Shown one piece after another: positions 18,008 to 26,555 of a DNA stretch of 64,000 nt. Source of the stretch: an uncultured Clostridia bacterium (GTDB lineage Bacteria; Bacillota; Clostridia; Christensenellales; Borkfalkiaceae); assembly GCA_947630115.1 (NCBI GenBank), contig CANRGG010000003.1, forward strand, positions 21,234 to 85,233, read 5' to 3'. The position numbers and the translations under genes were made by a program. A model generated the notes under the pieces. The model worked only from the letters and a program-made list of their open reading frames with translations. It was not told where the DNA came from and did no database searches. Numbering within the stretch: the stretch's first letter is position 1; each line of letters begins with the position of its first letter.

Positions 18008-19978
18008 CTAAATCCCCTTGAACTGCAAGCACCACTCGACGGTAAACAGGACAAGCATCGCAATTGCAAAATACAGGAAAAGATCTTCGCCGAGCTCTTC
18101 CCAAACTTCCGTGTTGTCGAGTTTCATATTCATAGCTTCCACGTCGAAGAGACCGCTTTCCGCAGCCGGAATATGGACGAACGCTTTTCTGACTTCGGCT
18201 TCCTTGTCATAGGAAAAATTCGTCGTGAACGTATAAGTCCCAAGCTCCGTAAGCGTCACCGTCGCAGGAAATTCGGTTAAAGTGTCCGCTTTTCCATTCG
18301 GGTCTGTCATGGTAACCGTCGTTCCCTTGCAGTTGACGTTCACTTCCTCGTCCGCCTCAAACTCATAATTGTCGAGGGTCAGCGGCATAAAGTATTGAAT
18401 TAAATTGTAGCAAAATTTGGTAAGATTTGTTCCCGCGGATAAATTCGACAAGTTGAGCGAGAAGGGCATGACGACGATGCGCTCGGTTTCTGTTTTCTTC
18501 ACGAGCATCACGGGGTCGCCGCCACAGAACAAGATCGGGACAAAACTCTCGTCATAGGACGTGATCCTTCGATACGCCGTCACTCCCATCGTGTGCGGGT
18601 CGATGTATTGAAGGAGCGGGTGCGCGTCTCCCGCCTCGAAATATTTGAGACCGTTAAACGTGACGCTGTCCCCGAGTTCCACGCCGTATGCGCTCAAATC
18701 GTTGGGGTCGCTGAAAATGAGCACCCCGTCCTTCGGCGCATTGCCGCTCTGTATATTCTGCGGAAGGTTATGCTCGAAAATATAGAAGTCGTGCCCCTCG
18801 TTTTGCACTTCACTCAGGGCATAGGCACGATTAAACTGAATCTCGCGCGTTTTGCTCATGGGGTCGCGCAGATACTGAAAGCTGAGATAGTAGAAGATAT
18901 TCGGTTTGGAACTGTAATATTGGATTTTTACCTTATCCTTCACCCCGCCGTAGACCTTAAACTCGTTGTCCTCGTCAATGGAATCCTCTAAATCGACAAA
19001 GCCGATCGACGCCTCCGCATAGGAGGAAAAGTACCAATCCTCCTGACCGCCGATTGCGGGGTCGGTCGCGCGGAGAGTAATGGTCTGAATGTCCGAATAG
19101 TCCAAATTGTCCGAATTGACGTCAAATGCGACTTTTTTATAGAGTTTGGGAAAATCGAAGGTCTTGTCCTCTCCGTTTTCCGCGCCCTTGATCTCAATAT
19201 ATAGGTTCTTTTCGAGAGAGATCCTGCCGAACGCCCCCACCTCTACATGGAATACATACTCGCTCTCCTCGATCGAAACCGTGCAGCCCAAAACTGCGAT
19301 ATTCCACTCATTCTGAATGTTGGCAAGGTTTCTGACGGTCACCGCAGAGCCGAGATTGCCCAAATCCGTTCCCGAATAGACGAAAATTTTTGCCGCAGGA
19401 TTGATAAAGAGACGCTCCTCGGCAAGGTTCAAAGCCCCTTGGATATCCGCCGTACCATAGGAACATTTTAAGCCATCGAGGGTATGGACTACGTCCGTAT
19501 ATTCCTCTTTCGTGGCATCGGCGATCGCATATTCCGCCTCCCGTCCCGCAGTAATGATAGAAATAGTCCCGTCGTCGTCCATGAGCCACTCGTCGATATG
19601 CGCCTTCACTTCCCGCACCGCCCTGTCAAAACGGGAGAACGAGGTGGGATCTCCCGCCGTATGGGCAAGCATACTCGCGGACGAGTCGATGATGATGATC
19701 TTCTCGGTCTCGTCATTGACGAACCCCTCCGAGAACAGTTTCGGCTGCGCCATTAAAAGCGCAAGAGAGGTAAACGCCAACGCCTGACACACGAATACCA
19801 AAATATTCCGTATCGGCTCGATGGGAAGTTTCTTTCTCTTACGCTTCAAGAGCTGCCGCCATAGGACAGTGCTTGTTATAAATTTCTGTTGGTACTTGGG
19901 TCTTATGATATAAATCAAGATGAGGACGAGGATCCCCAAAAGACCGAGTAGCCCCAGCGGCATTAACCATTTGATCAT
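18008..19978 (-). CDS. BatA-like membrane protein with one vWA domain
   Basis: 656 aa. N-terminal BatA double-helix region (LGLLGILVLILIYII and LVFVCQALAFTSLALLMA), a vWA domain with MIDAS D98-S100-S102 (IIDSSASM), a long extracellular region, and a C-terminal helix (LFLYFAIAMLVLFTVEWCL). It precedes the two-vWA gene by 10 bp. Together with DUF58 it forms a MoxR-type envelope system lacking its ATPase in this window. Downstream of the inverted-repeat element 19995..20329; no clear own promoter seen. Confidence 0.82.
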   Translation of the reverse strand: MIKWLMPLGLLGLLGILVLILIYIIRPKYQQKFITSTVLWRQLLKRKRKKLPIEPIRNILVFVCQALAFTSLALLMAQPKLFSEGFVNDETEKIIIIDSSASMLAHTAGDPTSFSRFDRAVREVKAHIDEWLMDDDGTISIITAGREAEYAIADATKEEYTDVVHTLDGLKCSYGTADIQGALNLAEERLFINPAAKIFVYSGTDLGNLGSAVTVRNLANIQNEWNIAVLGCTVSIEESEYVFHVEVGAFGRISLEKNLYIEIKGAENGEDKTFDFPKLYKKVAFDVNSDNLDYSDIQTITLRATDPAIGGQEDWYFSSYAEASIGFVDLEDSIDEDNEFKVYGGVKDKVKIQYYSSKPNIFYYLSFQYLRDPMSKTREIQFNRAYALSEVQNEGHDFYIFEHNLPQNIQSGNAPKDGVLIFSDPNDLSAYGVELGDSVTFNGLKYFEAGDAHPLLQYIDPHTMGVTAYRRITSYDESFVPILFCGGDPVMLVKKTETERIVVMPFSLNLSNLSAGTNLTKFCYNLIQYFMPLTLDNYEFEADEEVNVNCKGTTVTMTDPNGKADTLTEFPATVTLTELGTYTFTTNFSYDKEAEVRKAFVHIPAAESGLFDVEAMNMKLDNTEVWEELGEDLFLYFAIAMLVLFTVEWCLQFKGI

Positions 19979-19994
19979 AAATAAACCTCATTTC

Positions 19995-20329
19995 TTTCGA
20001 AGGAAATCTTTTCTGCGAAAATATTTCCTTCGAGGAAACTGACTTGTATGTTTTAACTTGCCCCGTCCTCACGGTCGCCTTGATTGACAACAAGCCGCAA
20101 GCTGGCAAATTGAGTCGTGCAGCGAAGAATTGTGATTCTTCTCGCACCGTTATTAGAATTTTAATTACCTGCGCGGAGCAAAACCACGCTTTTGCGGCAG
20201 CGCCCCCCTATAGGCGCCCCACAGGACGCACATTGTCTGAGAAATTAACTTCGAGAAATAACCTAATTGATAAATAAAGGTTAGTTTCCTCGAACGTAAA
20301 GCTTTCCGAAGGAAAGATTTCGTTCGAAA
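19995..20329. repeat. ~335-bp inverted-repeat-bounded element between operon genes
   Basis: Fills the 351-bp gap between two operon genes. Its ends are ~50-bp inverted repeats (about 80% identical by eye): left TTTCGAAGGAAATCTTT... to GAGGAAACTGACTT, right the reverse complement of TTTCGAACGAAATCTTT... to GAGGAAACTAACCT. Each end has internal palindromes (TTCGAA, CTTTCCTTCGGAAAG). The centre has further hairpins (GCGAAGAATTGTGATTCTTC; a CTATAGG-type arm pair) and no gene. A MITE-like element or structured RNA is inferred. Confidence 0.6.
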
Positions 20330-21518
20330 TCACGGCTTTACTCCGTCCAAATATCCGCTGAGCGCGTCTTTAAGTTCGGGCGGGAGAGTATCATCGTTCT
20401 CCAGGTTTTCCTTCTCGGTTTCATAATCGACCGCGTCGCTGTAATCCGTCTTTCCGTCGATCACAGTATTGTCGTCAAGTTGTCCGCTTGCAGACGCTCC
20501 GCCGCCGCCTTGAAGTTCTCCCTCAGGATCGCCCTCGGACTCTCCACCGTTGCCGTCTCCTTCACCGTCACCCTGTCCTTCGCCGCCTTGACCTTGTCCG
20601 TCACCTTCGCCTTGACTTTCTCCGCCGCCTTCTCCTTGTCCTTCTCCGCTACCTTCTCCCTCTCCTTCGCCTTGACCTTCGCCCTCACCTTCTCCTTCGC
20701 CACTGCCTTCACCCTCTTCGCCGTCTTCTCCCGCAGACGAATCGGTCTGGTTTTTGAGGAAGATCGCCGTCACGGTCATATTGTCCATGACGTTCCAATC
20801 CCAACGCTCGCTCGTCATGACGCCGTCGCTCCACTCTGCGAAAGAATAGCCCTCGTCCGCGACTGCCACAACCGCAGTCGCGTCCTTGCCCTTTTCAATG
20901 CGTTGATAGGTTTCGCCCTGCACAGTTCCGCCCTCAGACGCAAGGTAATTGATCTCCACATACTCCGTCTGCTCTTCCGTCGGATTATCGGGGTTATTCG
21001 GATCAACGGGACCCACAATTTCATTCCCCGGCGAAAGCTACCGCCGCCGAGAGCGCGGATACCGTCGTCATAGAAATGCCGAGCGTTGCGACCACGGCAA
21101 GCAGGACGATCGCCGCCTTGGAGATTTGAAATCTGAATTGATGAGGACTGACGGAGGAAAGTTTCTTCTTTGCGTCCTCCCGTTGAAGCTGCGCGATGTT
21201 GGAATCTTCATGCACCATTTCATACATGGTGATGACGCGCTCTTCGAGTCCGAGCTTGTCGATCATTTGCGCGACCGATTTTGTCGTGGGCTTAAACCGT
21301 TTCAAGTACAAGATCGTCCCCACGGCAATTCCGCCGACAAGTCCCACGCCAAGCGAGAGCAGCAGCATCATCGCAACGCCGACATTGACAAACCACAAGA
21401 TCAACGCCATCACAAAATCAAGCGCAAATCCGAAAAAAACTCCGCAAAGGATGGATTTTCTGAGCGCAAGCTGCTTTGCTTTTTTGGTATATTCTTGAAT
21501 CAAACGTTCAATCTCCAT
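20330..21518 (-). pseudogene. Membrane protein with InlB-type repeat and Gly/Glu-rich tail, right copy, frameshifted
   Basis: Two ORFs (21518..21021 and 20330..21016) are halves of one gene homologous to 1..623. The first half has three helices and ends AAVAFAGE-stop; skipping one G in a GGGG run (21026-21029) joins it to GNEIVGPVDPNNP..., matching the open left copy. The second half has the repeat domain (YVEINYLASEGGTVQGETYQR; GYSFAEWSDGVM), a ~75-residue Gly/Glu/Gln low-complexity tract and an acidic end. Either a true mutation, a slippage site, or a sequence error. It follows the BspA-like gene by 3 bp. Without correction the truncated product would be membrane-bound but lack its exterior domain. 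Confidence 0.7.
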
Positions 21519-21521
21519 TGT

Positions 21522-23024
21522 TTACTCCTCCCCCTGATAGTTGTATCTGATCGGCATTTCTTTCGGTTCCCCTCTGATTTCTCCAAGCCAAAGACCATGG
21601 ATCCCTATCTTTTTCCAATCCTCTTCGGAGCCCTTGTAGCAAATCTCTTTTAAGGAATCGCAATCCTTGAACGTGTACATACCAATCGTGGTAATGTTCT
21701 TGCCGAGCACCACTTTGCTCAAAACTCTGCACCCGTCAAAGACGCCTCTTCCCATATCCTCTAACGAATCGGGCAGAACGATACTTTTAAGAGAAGTACA
21801 GTTCAGAAACACTTGATCGGCAAAAGTTTTCATTTGGCTATTACCGAAATTGACATCCGTTAAGTTTTTGCAGCTATCAAACGCATCGAATCCAATGCTT
21901 TTGATACTGTCGGAAAATGTGACTTTTTTTAAGGTATGACATCCGATGAACACACAGTTCGAAATATCTTCGAGATCGCTCGGGAAAGTAACTTCCGTTA
22001 CAGGCTCATCGTGAAAGTACAAATTATGCGCTACATAGAGCGGGTTCGATAACGTGCCATTGAATGAAATTTTACACCAAGCGTCAAGATCGGTTACGTT
22101 CACCCTATTGAGCGAATTGCAATATATAAAGTTCATTTCGCCAAACGAGTTTACGCTTTTGCCTACGGTAAGCTCGGTGAGCGCGCTGCACCCATAAAAT
22201 ACATAACGTCCTATTGTCGTTACTTTGTCGGGAATCGTGAGTTTTTGCAGGGAGCGGCAGTTGTAGAAGGTTTTATAATATATCGCCTCCAAGTTTTCAG
22301 GTAAGTGGATTTCTCTCAATGACGAGCACTCCTCAAATGCCTGCGTGTCTACCAATGTTACGGAATCCGGAATTGTGATAGAAGTCAAAGATTTACAATT
22401 AGAGAATGCCGCATAGCCTATCGCTGTTACAGAATTGGGAATCGTGATACTGCTGATCGAGCTGCCCGCAAAAGCATTATCGCCAATTTTTATGACAGGT
22501 AACGTTTTGTAAGTACTCGGGATCACAACACTTCCCGAAGTTGACTTTCCCGCAGAAACGGAGTATCCCGGCTCATCGAAATCGAGGGACAAAGTATACG
22601 TCAAGCCGTCCGCTCCCTGTTCGGGTTCTCCCTCTTCCCAGCCCGGGTTGTCGGGATTGTCGGGCGTATCGGGATTGTCGGGCGTATCGGGATCGTCGGG
22701 ATTGTCGGGATTTTCCGGCGTGTCGGGATTATCGGGATTGTCAGGGTTATCAGGGTTATCAGGGTAATCTGGGTTCACGGGATTATCGGGACTTACGGGA
22801 CCGTCCTTGACATAGCCGCACAAAGTACACTTATTGTCAAGGAAGTTGTGTTCGGACTTTAATCCTATTTCAATATCACCGCAGGTCGCAATTCTCCAAT
22901 GATAGGTATCATCATAGAGCCAGCCGTCGGCATAGGAATGTTTGTGCTCTTCGCAAGCGGAAAAGCACGATAAAGACGCCATGACCATAGAGATTGCCAA
23001 CCATTTCCGGATTTTTTGCTTCAT
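21522..23024 (-). CDS. BspA-like leucine-rich-repeat lipoprotein, right copy
   Basis: 500 aa paralogue of 645..2192. Lipoprotein signal (lipobox FSAC), EEHKHSYADGW and CTLCGY segment, then a Pro-Asp-Asn linker built of PDNP/PDTP units (about 78-130). After this come LRR_5/BspA repeats (IGDNAFAGSSISSITIPNSV pattern) to the end. The linker DNA is a tandem repeat and liable to length change. Own promoter at 23149..23177; first gene of the unit running through the membrane protein and probably the vWA genes. Surface adhesion or ligand binding is inferred from the family. Confidence 0.85.
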   Translation of the reverse strand: MKQKIRKWLAISMVMASLSCFSACEEHKHSYADGWLYDDTYHWRIATCGDIEIGLKSEHNFLDNKCTLCGYVKDGPVSPDNPVNPDYPDNPDNPDNPDNPDTPENPDNPDDPDTPDNPDTPDNPDNPGWEEGEPEQGADGLTYTLSLDFDEPGYSVSAGKSTSGSVVIPSTYKTLPVIKIGDNAFAGSSISSITIPNSVTAIGYAAFSNCKSLTSITIPDSVTLVDTQAFEECSSLREIHLPENLEAIYYKTFYNCRSLQKLTIPDKVTTIGRYVFYGCSALTELTVGKSVNSFGEMNFIYCNSLNRVNVTDLDAWCKISFNGTLSNPLYVAHNLYFHDEPVTEVTFPSDLEDISNCVFIGCHTLKKVTFSDSIKSIGFDAFDSCKNLTDVNFGNSQMKTFADQVFLNCTSLKSIVLPDSLEDMGRGVFDGCRVLSKVVLGKNITTIGMYTFKDCDSLKEICYKGSEEDWKKIGIHGLWLGEIRGEPKEMPIRYNYQGEE

Positions 23025-23217
23025 ATTCGCTTCCCCCCTTTTGAAAAATTTCGCGGCATATCTTGTTCATGAGAACCTCGTTTTCCGATCCTGCTGAAAA
23101 AGTTCCTTTTTTGTTTGAGTCTGCGTGCTGTGTCCTGATTTTGTATCTATTTTAGCACATTTCCGTTCCATCGTCAATAACTGCATGAAAAATAATACAT
23201 TTAACATATTGAAACTG
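22913..23217. repeat. Long direct repeat, right copy (partner 2081..2383)
   Basis: Same segment as 2081..2383 (promoter, leader, ribosome site and signal-peptide coding region), ~90% identical by eye and 2 bp longer. It marks the right border of the accessory island, 56 bp from the spoIVB stop codon. Confidence 0.85.
23149..23177 (-). promoter_or_regulatory. Sigma-A-type promoter of right BspA-like gene
   Basis: TTGACG (23172-23177), 17-bp spacer, TAAAAT (23149-23154), identical in both boxes to the promoter of the left copy. Confidence 0.65.
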
Positions 23218-23223
23218 CATAGA

Positions 23224-23256
23224 AAAAAGACATACAATTCGTATGCCTTTTTCAAA
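23224..23256 (-). terminator. Terminator hairpin after spoIVB; identical to 14141..14173
   Basis: Same 33 bases as the hairpin after the DUF58 gene, placed 18 bp beyond the spoIVB stop codon on the minus strand. Confidence 0.6.
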
Positions 23257-23273
23257 GTCGGTGTAATTTTATA

Positions 23274-24299
23274 TTACTTTTCACTGCCACAGGAGATCAT
23301 CTTTTCAATGCCGATGCCGTAGCCCCGCGTCGGATCGTTGATGAACACATGCGTCACGGCGCCGATCAGCTTGCCGTTCTGCACGATCGGGCTCCCGCTC
23401 ATCCCCTGCACGATCCCGCCCGTCTGCTCGATCAGCTTTTCATCCGTCACTTTGATCACAAAATTCTTGTTGTCCTTGTTCGCAGCGTCTACCTTGGCGA
23501 TCGCGATCTCAAACTTGCAGGGCGTGACACCGTTCACCGTCGAATAAATGTACGCCTTCCCGATCGTCGCCTTGGCAAGCGGCGCAATGTCCACAAGTTC
23601 GTTCCCGGAAAGATCGTATCCCTTCTCAAATGTGCCGTAAAGCCCCGTCTCGGAAATCGTCTCCGCGCGCGCGATCGCTTTGTCGTTCAGAAAGAGCCCT
23701 CTCAGCTCCCCCGCCTTGCCGCGCGTCCCCTTGTTCACCCCGATCACGCTGCAAAGATAAACTTTCGGATCGGAGATCCTGAGCGGCGAGCTGTCCTCGC
23801 CCGCGATCTTATGCCCCAAAGACCCGAATTTCCCCGTCTCCTTTTCAATATAGGTCACCGTCCCGATTCCCGAAAGAGTGTCGCGGATGAGAACGCCGAT
23901 CTTGTACTTTCCGCTCTTCTTTTCTTTGACGGGGACGATCGGGATCTCCGCCGTCTCGCCGCTGCGCCGCACGGAGAGGACGATCTCCTTCCCCCCGCTG
24001 CGCGCAAGCGCTTCGTTCAAGTCCTTGATGTTCAGGATCCGCACGCCGTCCGCCGCGCAGATACAGTCCCCCGCCTTGATCCCGGCGTCCTTTGCAGGGG
24101 TGCGAATGCCGTCCTCCGTGTTCACCTCGCTCGTCTCGATGACCTCCGCGCCGCCTGCGCCGAGCATGAACCCTGCCGTCATCCCGCCGATATAATATTT
24201 TCCGTCCGCGGCTGCCTCTGCGACGCATTTCCCGTTCCCAAGCGGGAAAATACAAAAAAAGAGCAGGAACGCCGCGATCAAAACTTTCAGTTTACGCAA
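23274..24299 (-). CDS. spoIVB: SpoIVB serine peptidase (sporulation sigma-K checkpoint)
   Basis: 341 aa. A TTG start at 24299 with GGGAGG at ideal spacing. N-terminal signal/anchor helix (VLIAAFLLFFCIFPLG), PDZ domain (about 55-115: GIRTPAKDAGIKAGDCICAADG), then the S55 peptidase domain with His in GSLGHKI and nucleophile Ser in QGMSGSPIV. SpoIVB is secreted from the forespore and cleaves SpoIVFA to trigger pro-sigma-K processing; it also acts on SpoIIQ. Gene order recN-spoIVB is as in other endospore formers, but spo0A, which usually follows, is replaced by the accessory island. A sigma-G/F-like promoter lies just upstream. Confidence 0.93.
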   Translation of the reverse strand: MRKLKVLIAAFLLFFCIFPLGNGKCVAEAAADGKYYIGGMTAGFMLGAGGAEVIETSEVNTEDGIRTPAKDAGIKAGDCICAADGVRILNIKDLNEALARSGGKEIVLSVRRSGETAEIPIVPVKEKKSGKYKIGVLIRDTLSGIGTVTYIEKETGKFGSLGHKIAGEDSSPLRISDPKVYLCSVIGVNKGTRGKAGELRGLFLNDKAIARAETISETGLYGTFEKGYDLSGNELVDIAPLAKATIGKAYIYSTVNGVTPCKFEIAIAKVDAANKDNKNFVIKVTDEKLIEQTGGIVQGMSGSPIVQNGKLIGAVTHVFINDPTRGYGIGIEKMISCGSEK

Positions 24300-24343
24300 A
24301 TGTTACCTCCCGTCCCGCCATCGCATGATAGGCTGAACGGAAT

Positions 24344-24372
24344 TATTTTGCGTAAGAAAGTTCGTTCTATAC
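24344..24372 (-). promoter_or_regulatory. Sigma-G/F-like promoter of spoIVB
   Basis: Minus strand GTATA (24368-24372), 17-bp spacer, CAAAATA (24344-24350), one base off the forespore -10 consensus CATnnTA. Fits the known forespore expression of spoIVB; no sigma-A boxes are seen in this gap. Confidence 0.5.
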
Positions 24373-24389
24373 GCCCGGCGCCTCTGCCG

Positions 24390-26078
24390 TCAAAGGGAAT
24401 TTTTGTATGTCTGTGCCTGCAAAAGAAGTTCGTCCGCATGGCGCAGCGAAACTTCGCTCGCCCCGCCCGACAAAAGCCGCGCAAGCTCCTTTCTTCTTCC
24501 GTCTCCGTCGAGGGGCTGCACCCGCGTGAACGTCCGCTCCCCCTCCCGGTTTTTTTCGATCAGAAACTGTCTGTCCGCAAAGGAAGCGATCTGCGCAAGA
24601 TGGGAAACCGCGATGATCTGCGTGCTCTTTGCGATCTTGCAGAATTTTTCCGCGACCGCCAGCGCCGTCCTTCCGCCGATCCCGGCGTCGATCTCGTCGA
24701 AAAGATAGGTGCCGATCCCGTCCGCCGCGCCGAACTGCGCCTTCAACGCCAGCAAAAGCCGGCTCATTTCGCCGCCGCTGACGATCTTTCCGAGCTCTTT
24801 GAGCGGCTCGCCCGCGTTCGCGGAGAACAAAAACCGCACGCCGCCCAGCCCCTCCGCCGTCGCCTTGCCGACCTCCTCCGGAAAGATCTCGTCAAATTCC
24901 ACCCGAAAGCGCGCCGCGGGAATATTCAGCGTTTTGAGCTCCTCTTCGACTCCGGCCGAGAGAGTTTTTGCGGCTTTTTCTCGCAATTCTTTGAGCAAAA
25001 GACAGCGCTCGAACAGCTTTTTTTCGCAAAGAGCGAGCGCTTCGGCGAGCTCCTCTGCTTTCGCGCCGCTATCCTGGAGAAGTTCGTACTCCGCCTTGGC
25101 TTTTTCGAGGAATTTCTCCACGTCCGAGACGGAAGGTCCATATTTTTTCCCGATCGTTCTGATCTCGTCGAGCCTGGCCTCGACCCGCTCGAGTTCGCCC
25201 TCGTCCATGTCGAGTTCGGAGGCGAGCGAGCCGGCGCTCTCGCCGACGTCGGTCAGTTCCGATAAGATCCCCTCGAGCCGTTCGGCATATTCCCCATAGT
25301 CGCCGTACTTTGCGATCTTCAAAAGCGCGCTTTTTGCCGCGAGCACCGCGTCCGCTGCGCCGCCGTCCGAAAGGAGCGCCTCGCGCACTTCGGAGAGCCC
25401 CGTCAGGATCTTTTCTGCGTTCAGATATTTTTCTCTCCGCGAGCGGAGCTCTTCCTCCTCTCCCTCGCGGACCGCTGCCCGTTCGATCTCGTCAATCTGA
25501 AAGCGCAGAACGTCCATTCTCCGTTCTCGCTCGCCGCTCTCCCCGCCGAGAAGGGCGCGCTTTGCAAGAATGTCCCTCCGTTCGCCGACAAGTTCCGCAA
25601 CTTCCCGCTTGGGCGCCTCGATCGGCTCGCCCGCCGCCTTGTCGAGCAGCTGCAGCCGGTTGCTCTCTTTGAGCAGCGAAAACTGTTCGCTCTGCCCGTG
25701 AATATCCAAAAGCCGCGCCGAAACGCGGCGCAGCATGGCGGAAGTGACGGGGCAGCCGTTGATCTTCGCGCTCCCCCTGCCGTCCGTGGCGTATTTCCGG
25801 GTGAGAATGAGGCTCTCCTCCGCCTCGATCTCAAGTTCGCCTAAAATTTCGTCCACGGCGGGATCGGTCTCGCAAAATTCCGCACGGACAAAGCACTCGG
25901 TCTCGCCCGAGCGGATCAACGACTTGTCCGCCTTGGCGCCGAGCGCAAAATCAATGGATTCGAGAATGACCGATTTGCCCGCGCCGGTCTCCCCCGAGAG
26001 GACGTTCAGCCCCTCGGAAAATTCGATCTCGGCGCGGTCAATGAGCGCAAGATTTCTGATCGACAGGCTTTTGAGCAT
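24390..26078 (-). CDS. recN: DNA repair protein RecN (SMC-like)
   Basis: 562 aa, full length. N-terminal Walker A GETGAGKS in LNVLSGETGAGKSVILESID, long central coiled coils (about 150-360), C-terminal signature ISGGEMSR and Walker B YLFDEIDAGIGG. RecN gathers double-strand breaks for recombination. It follows argR by 3 bp in the nadK-argR-recN operon. Confidence 0.96.
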   Translation of the reverse strand: MLKSLSIRNLALIDRAEIEFSEGLNVLSGETGAGKSVILESIDFALGAKADKSLIRSGETECFVRAEFCETDPAVDEILGELEIEAEESLILTRKYATDGRGSAKINGCPVTSAMLRRVSARLLDIHGQSEQFSLLKESNRLQLLDKAAGEPIEAPKREVAELVGERRDILAKRALLGGESGERERRMDVLRFQIDEIERAAVREGEEEELRSRREKYLNAEKILTGLSEVREALLSDGGAADAVLAAKSALLKIAKYGDYGEYAERLEGILSELTDVGESAGSLASELDMDEGELERVEARLDEIRTIGKKYGPSVSDVEKFLEKAKAEYELLQDSGAKAEELAEALALCEKKLFERCLLLKELREKAAKTLSAGVEEELKTLNIPAARFRVEFDEIFPEEVGKATAEGLGGVRFLFSANAGEPLKELGKIVSGGEMSRLLLALKAQFGAADGIGTYLFDEIDAGIGGRTALAVAEKFCKIAKSTQIIAVSHLAQIASFADRQFLIEKNREGERTFTRVQPLDGDGRRKELARLLSGGASEVSLRHADELLLQAQTYKNSL

Positions 26079-26081
26079 AGA

Positions 26082-26540
26082 TCAGAGATTTTTTGCGATC
26101 TCGCGGAGCCTGTCCCGCGCGGCCGTCGCGTCCTCGGAGGTGTTGCAGAGGGAAAACACAGTGTCGTCGCCCGCGATACTGCCGACGATCTCGGCATAAT
26201 TCAGAAGGTCGATGACGGCGCCCGCGTTCGAACCGTAGCCCGCCATGGTCTTGGTGACGACGATATTCCCGACCGCCTGAATGGTCTCGACGCCCGCCTC
26301 GAACAGGGCGCGCATCCGCTCGGGCAGCTCCCCCTCCCGCTTGCGCGTCGCGGTATAGCGATAGCGCTTCTCGACGCCCGCGATCTTGTAAAGACCGAGT
26401 TCGCGCACGTCGCGCGAGACCGTCGCCTGGGTGACCTTGAAATTGACTTTTTCAAGTTCTTTGCATAGGTCCTCCTGCGTTTCGATCTCTTTTTCTTCGA
26501 TGAGTTCGAGGATCTTGGTCTGCCTTGCATTCCTTAACAT
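26082..26540 (-). CDS. argR: Arginine repressor ArgR/AhrC
   Basis: 152 aa. N-terminal winged helix with the DNA-contact stretch VTQATVSRDVRELGL; C-terminal hexamerization/arginine-binding domain with GYGSNAGAVIDLL and SIAGDDTVF (the Asp pair that binds arginine). GGAGGAAT ribosome site. Conserved position between nadK and recN. Confidence 0.95.
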   Translation of the reverse strand: MLRNARQTKILELIEEKEIETQEDLCKELEKVNFKVTQATVSRDVRELGLYKIAGVEKRYRYTATRKREGELPERMRALFEAGVETIQAVGNIVVTKTMAGYGSNAGAVIDLLNYAEIVGSIAGDDTVFSLCNTSEDATAARDRLREIAKNL

Positions 26541-26555
26541 ATTTATTCCTCCGTA

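Noticed and set aside
22620-22800. CRISPR-like repetitive stretch (also 20540-20730 and 39553-39762)
   Set aside because: These are in-frame low-complexity linkers (PDNP, GEGEG, PSKPDEP) with no spacers of constant length.
23349-25265. 638-aa plus-strand ORF
   Set aside because: Antisense to spoIVB and recN; Arg/His-rich composition typical of a shadow frame.
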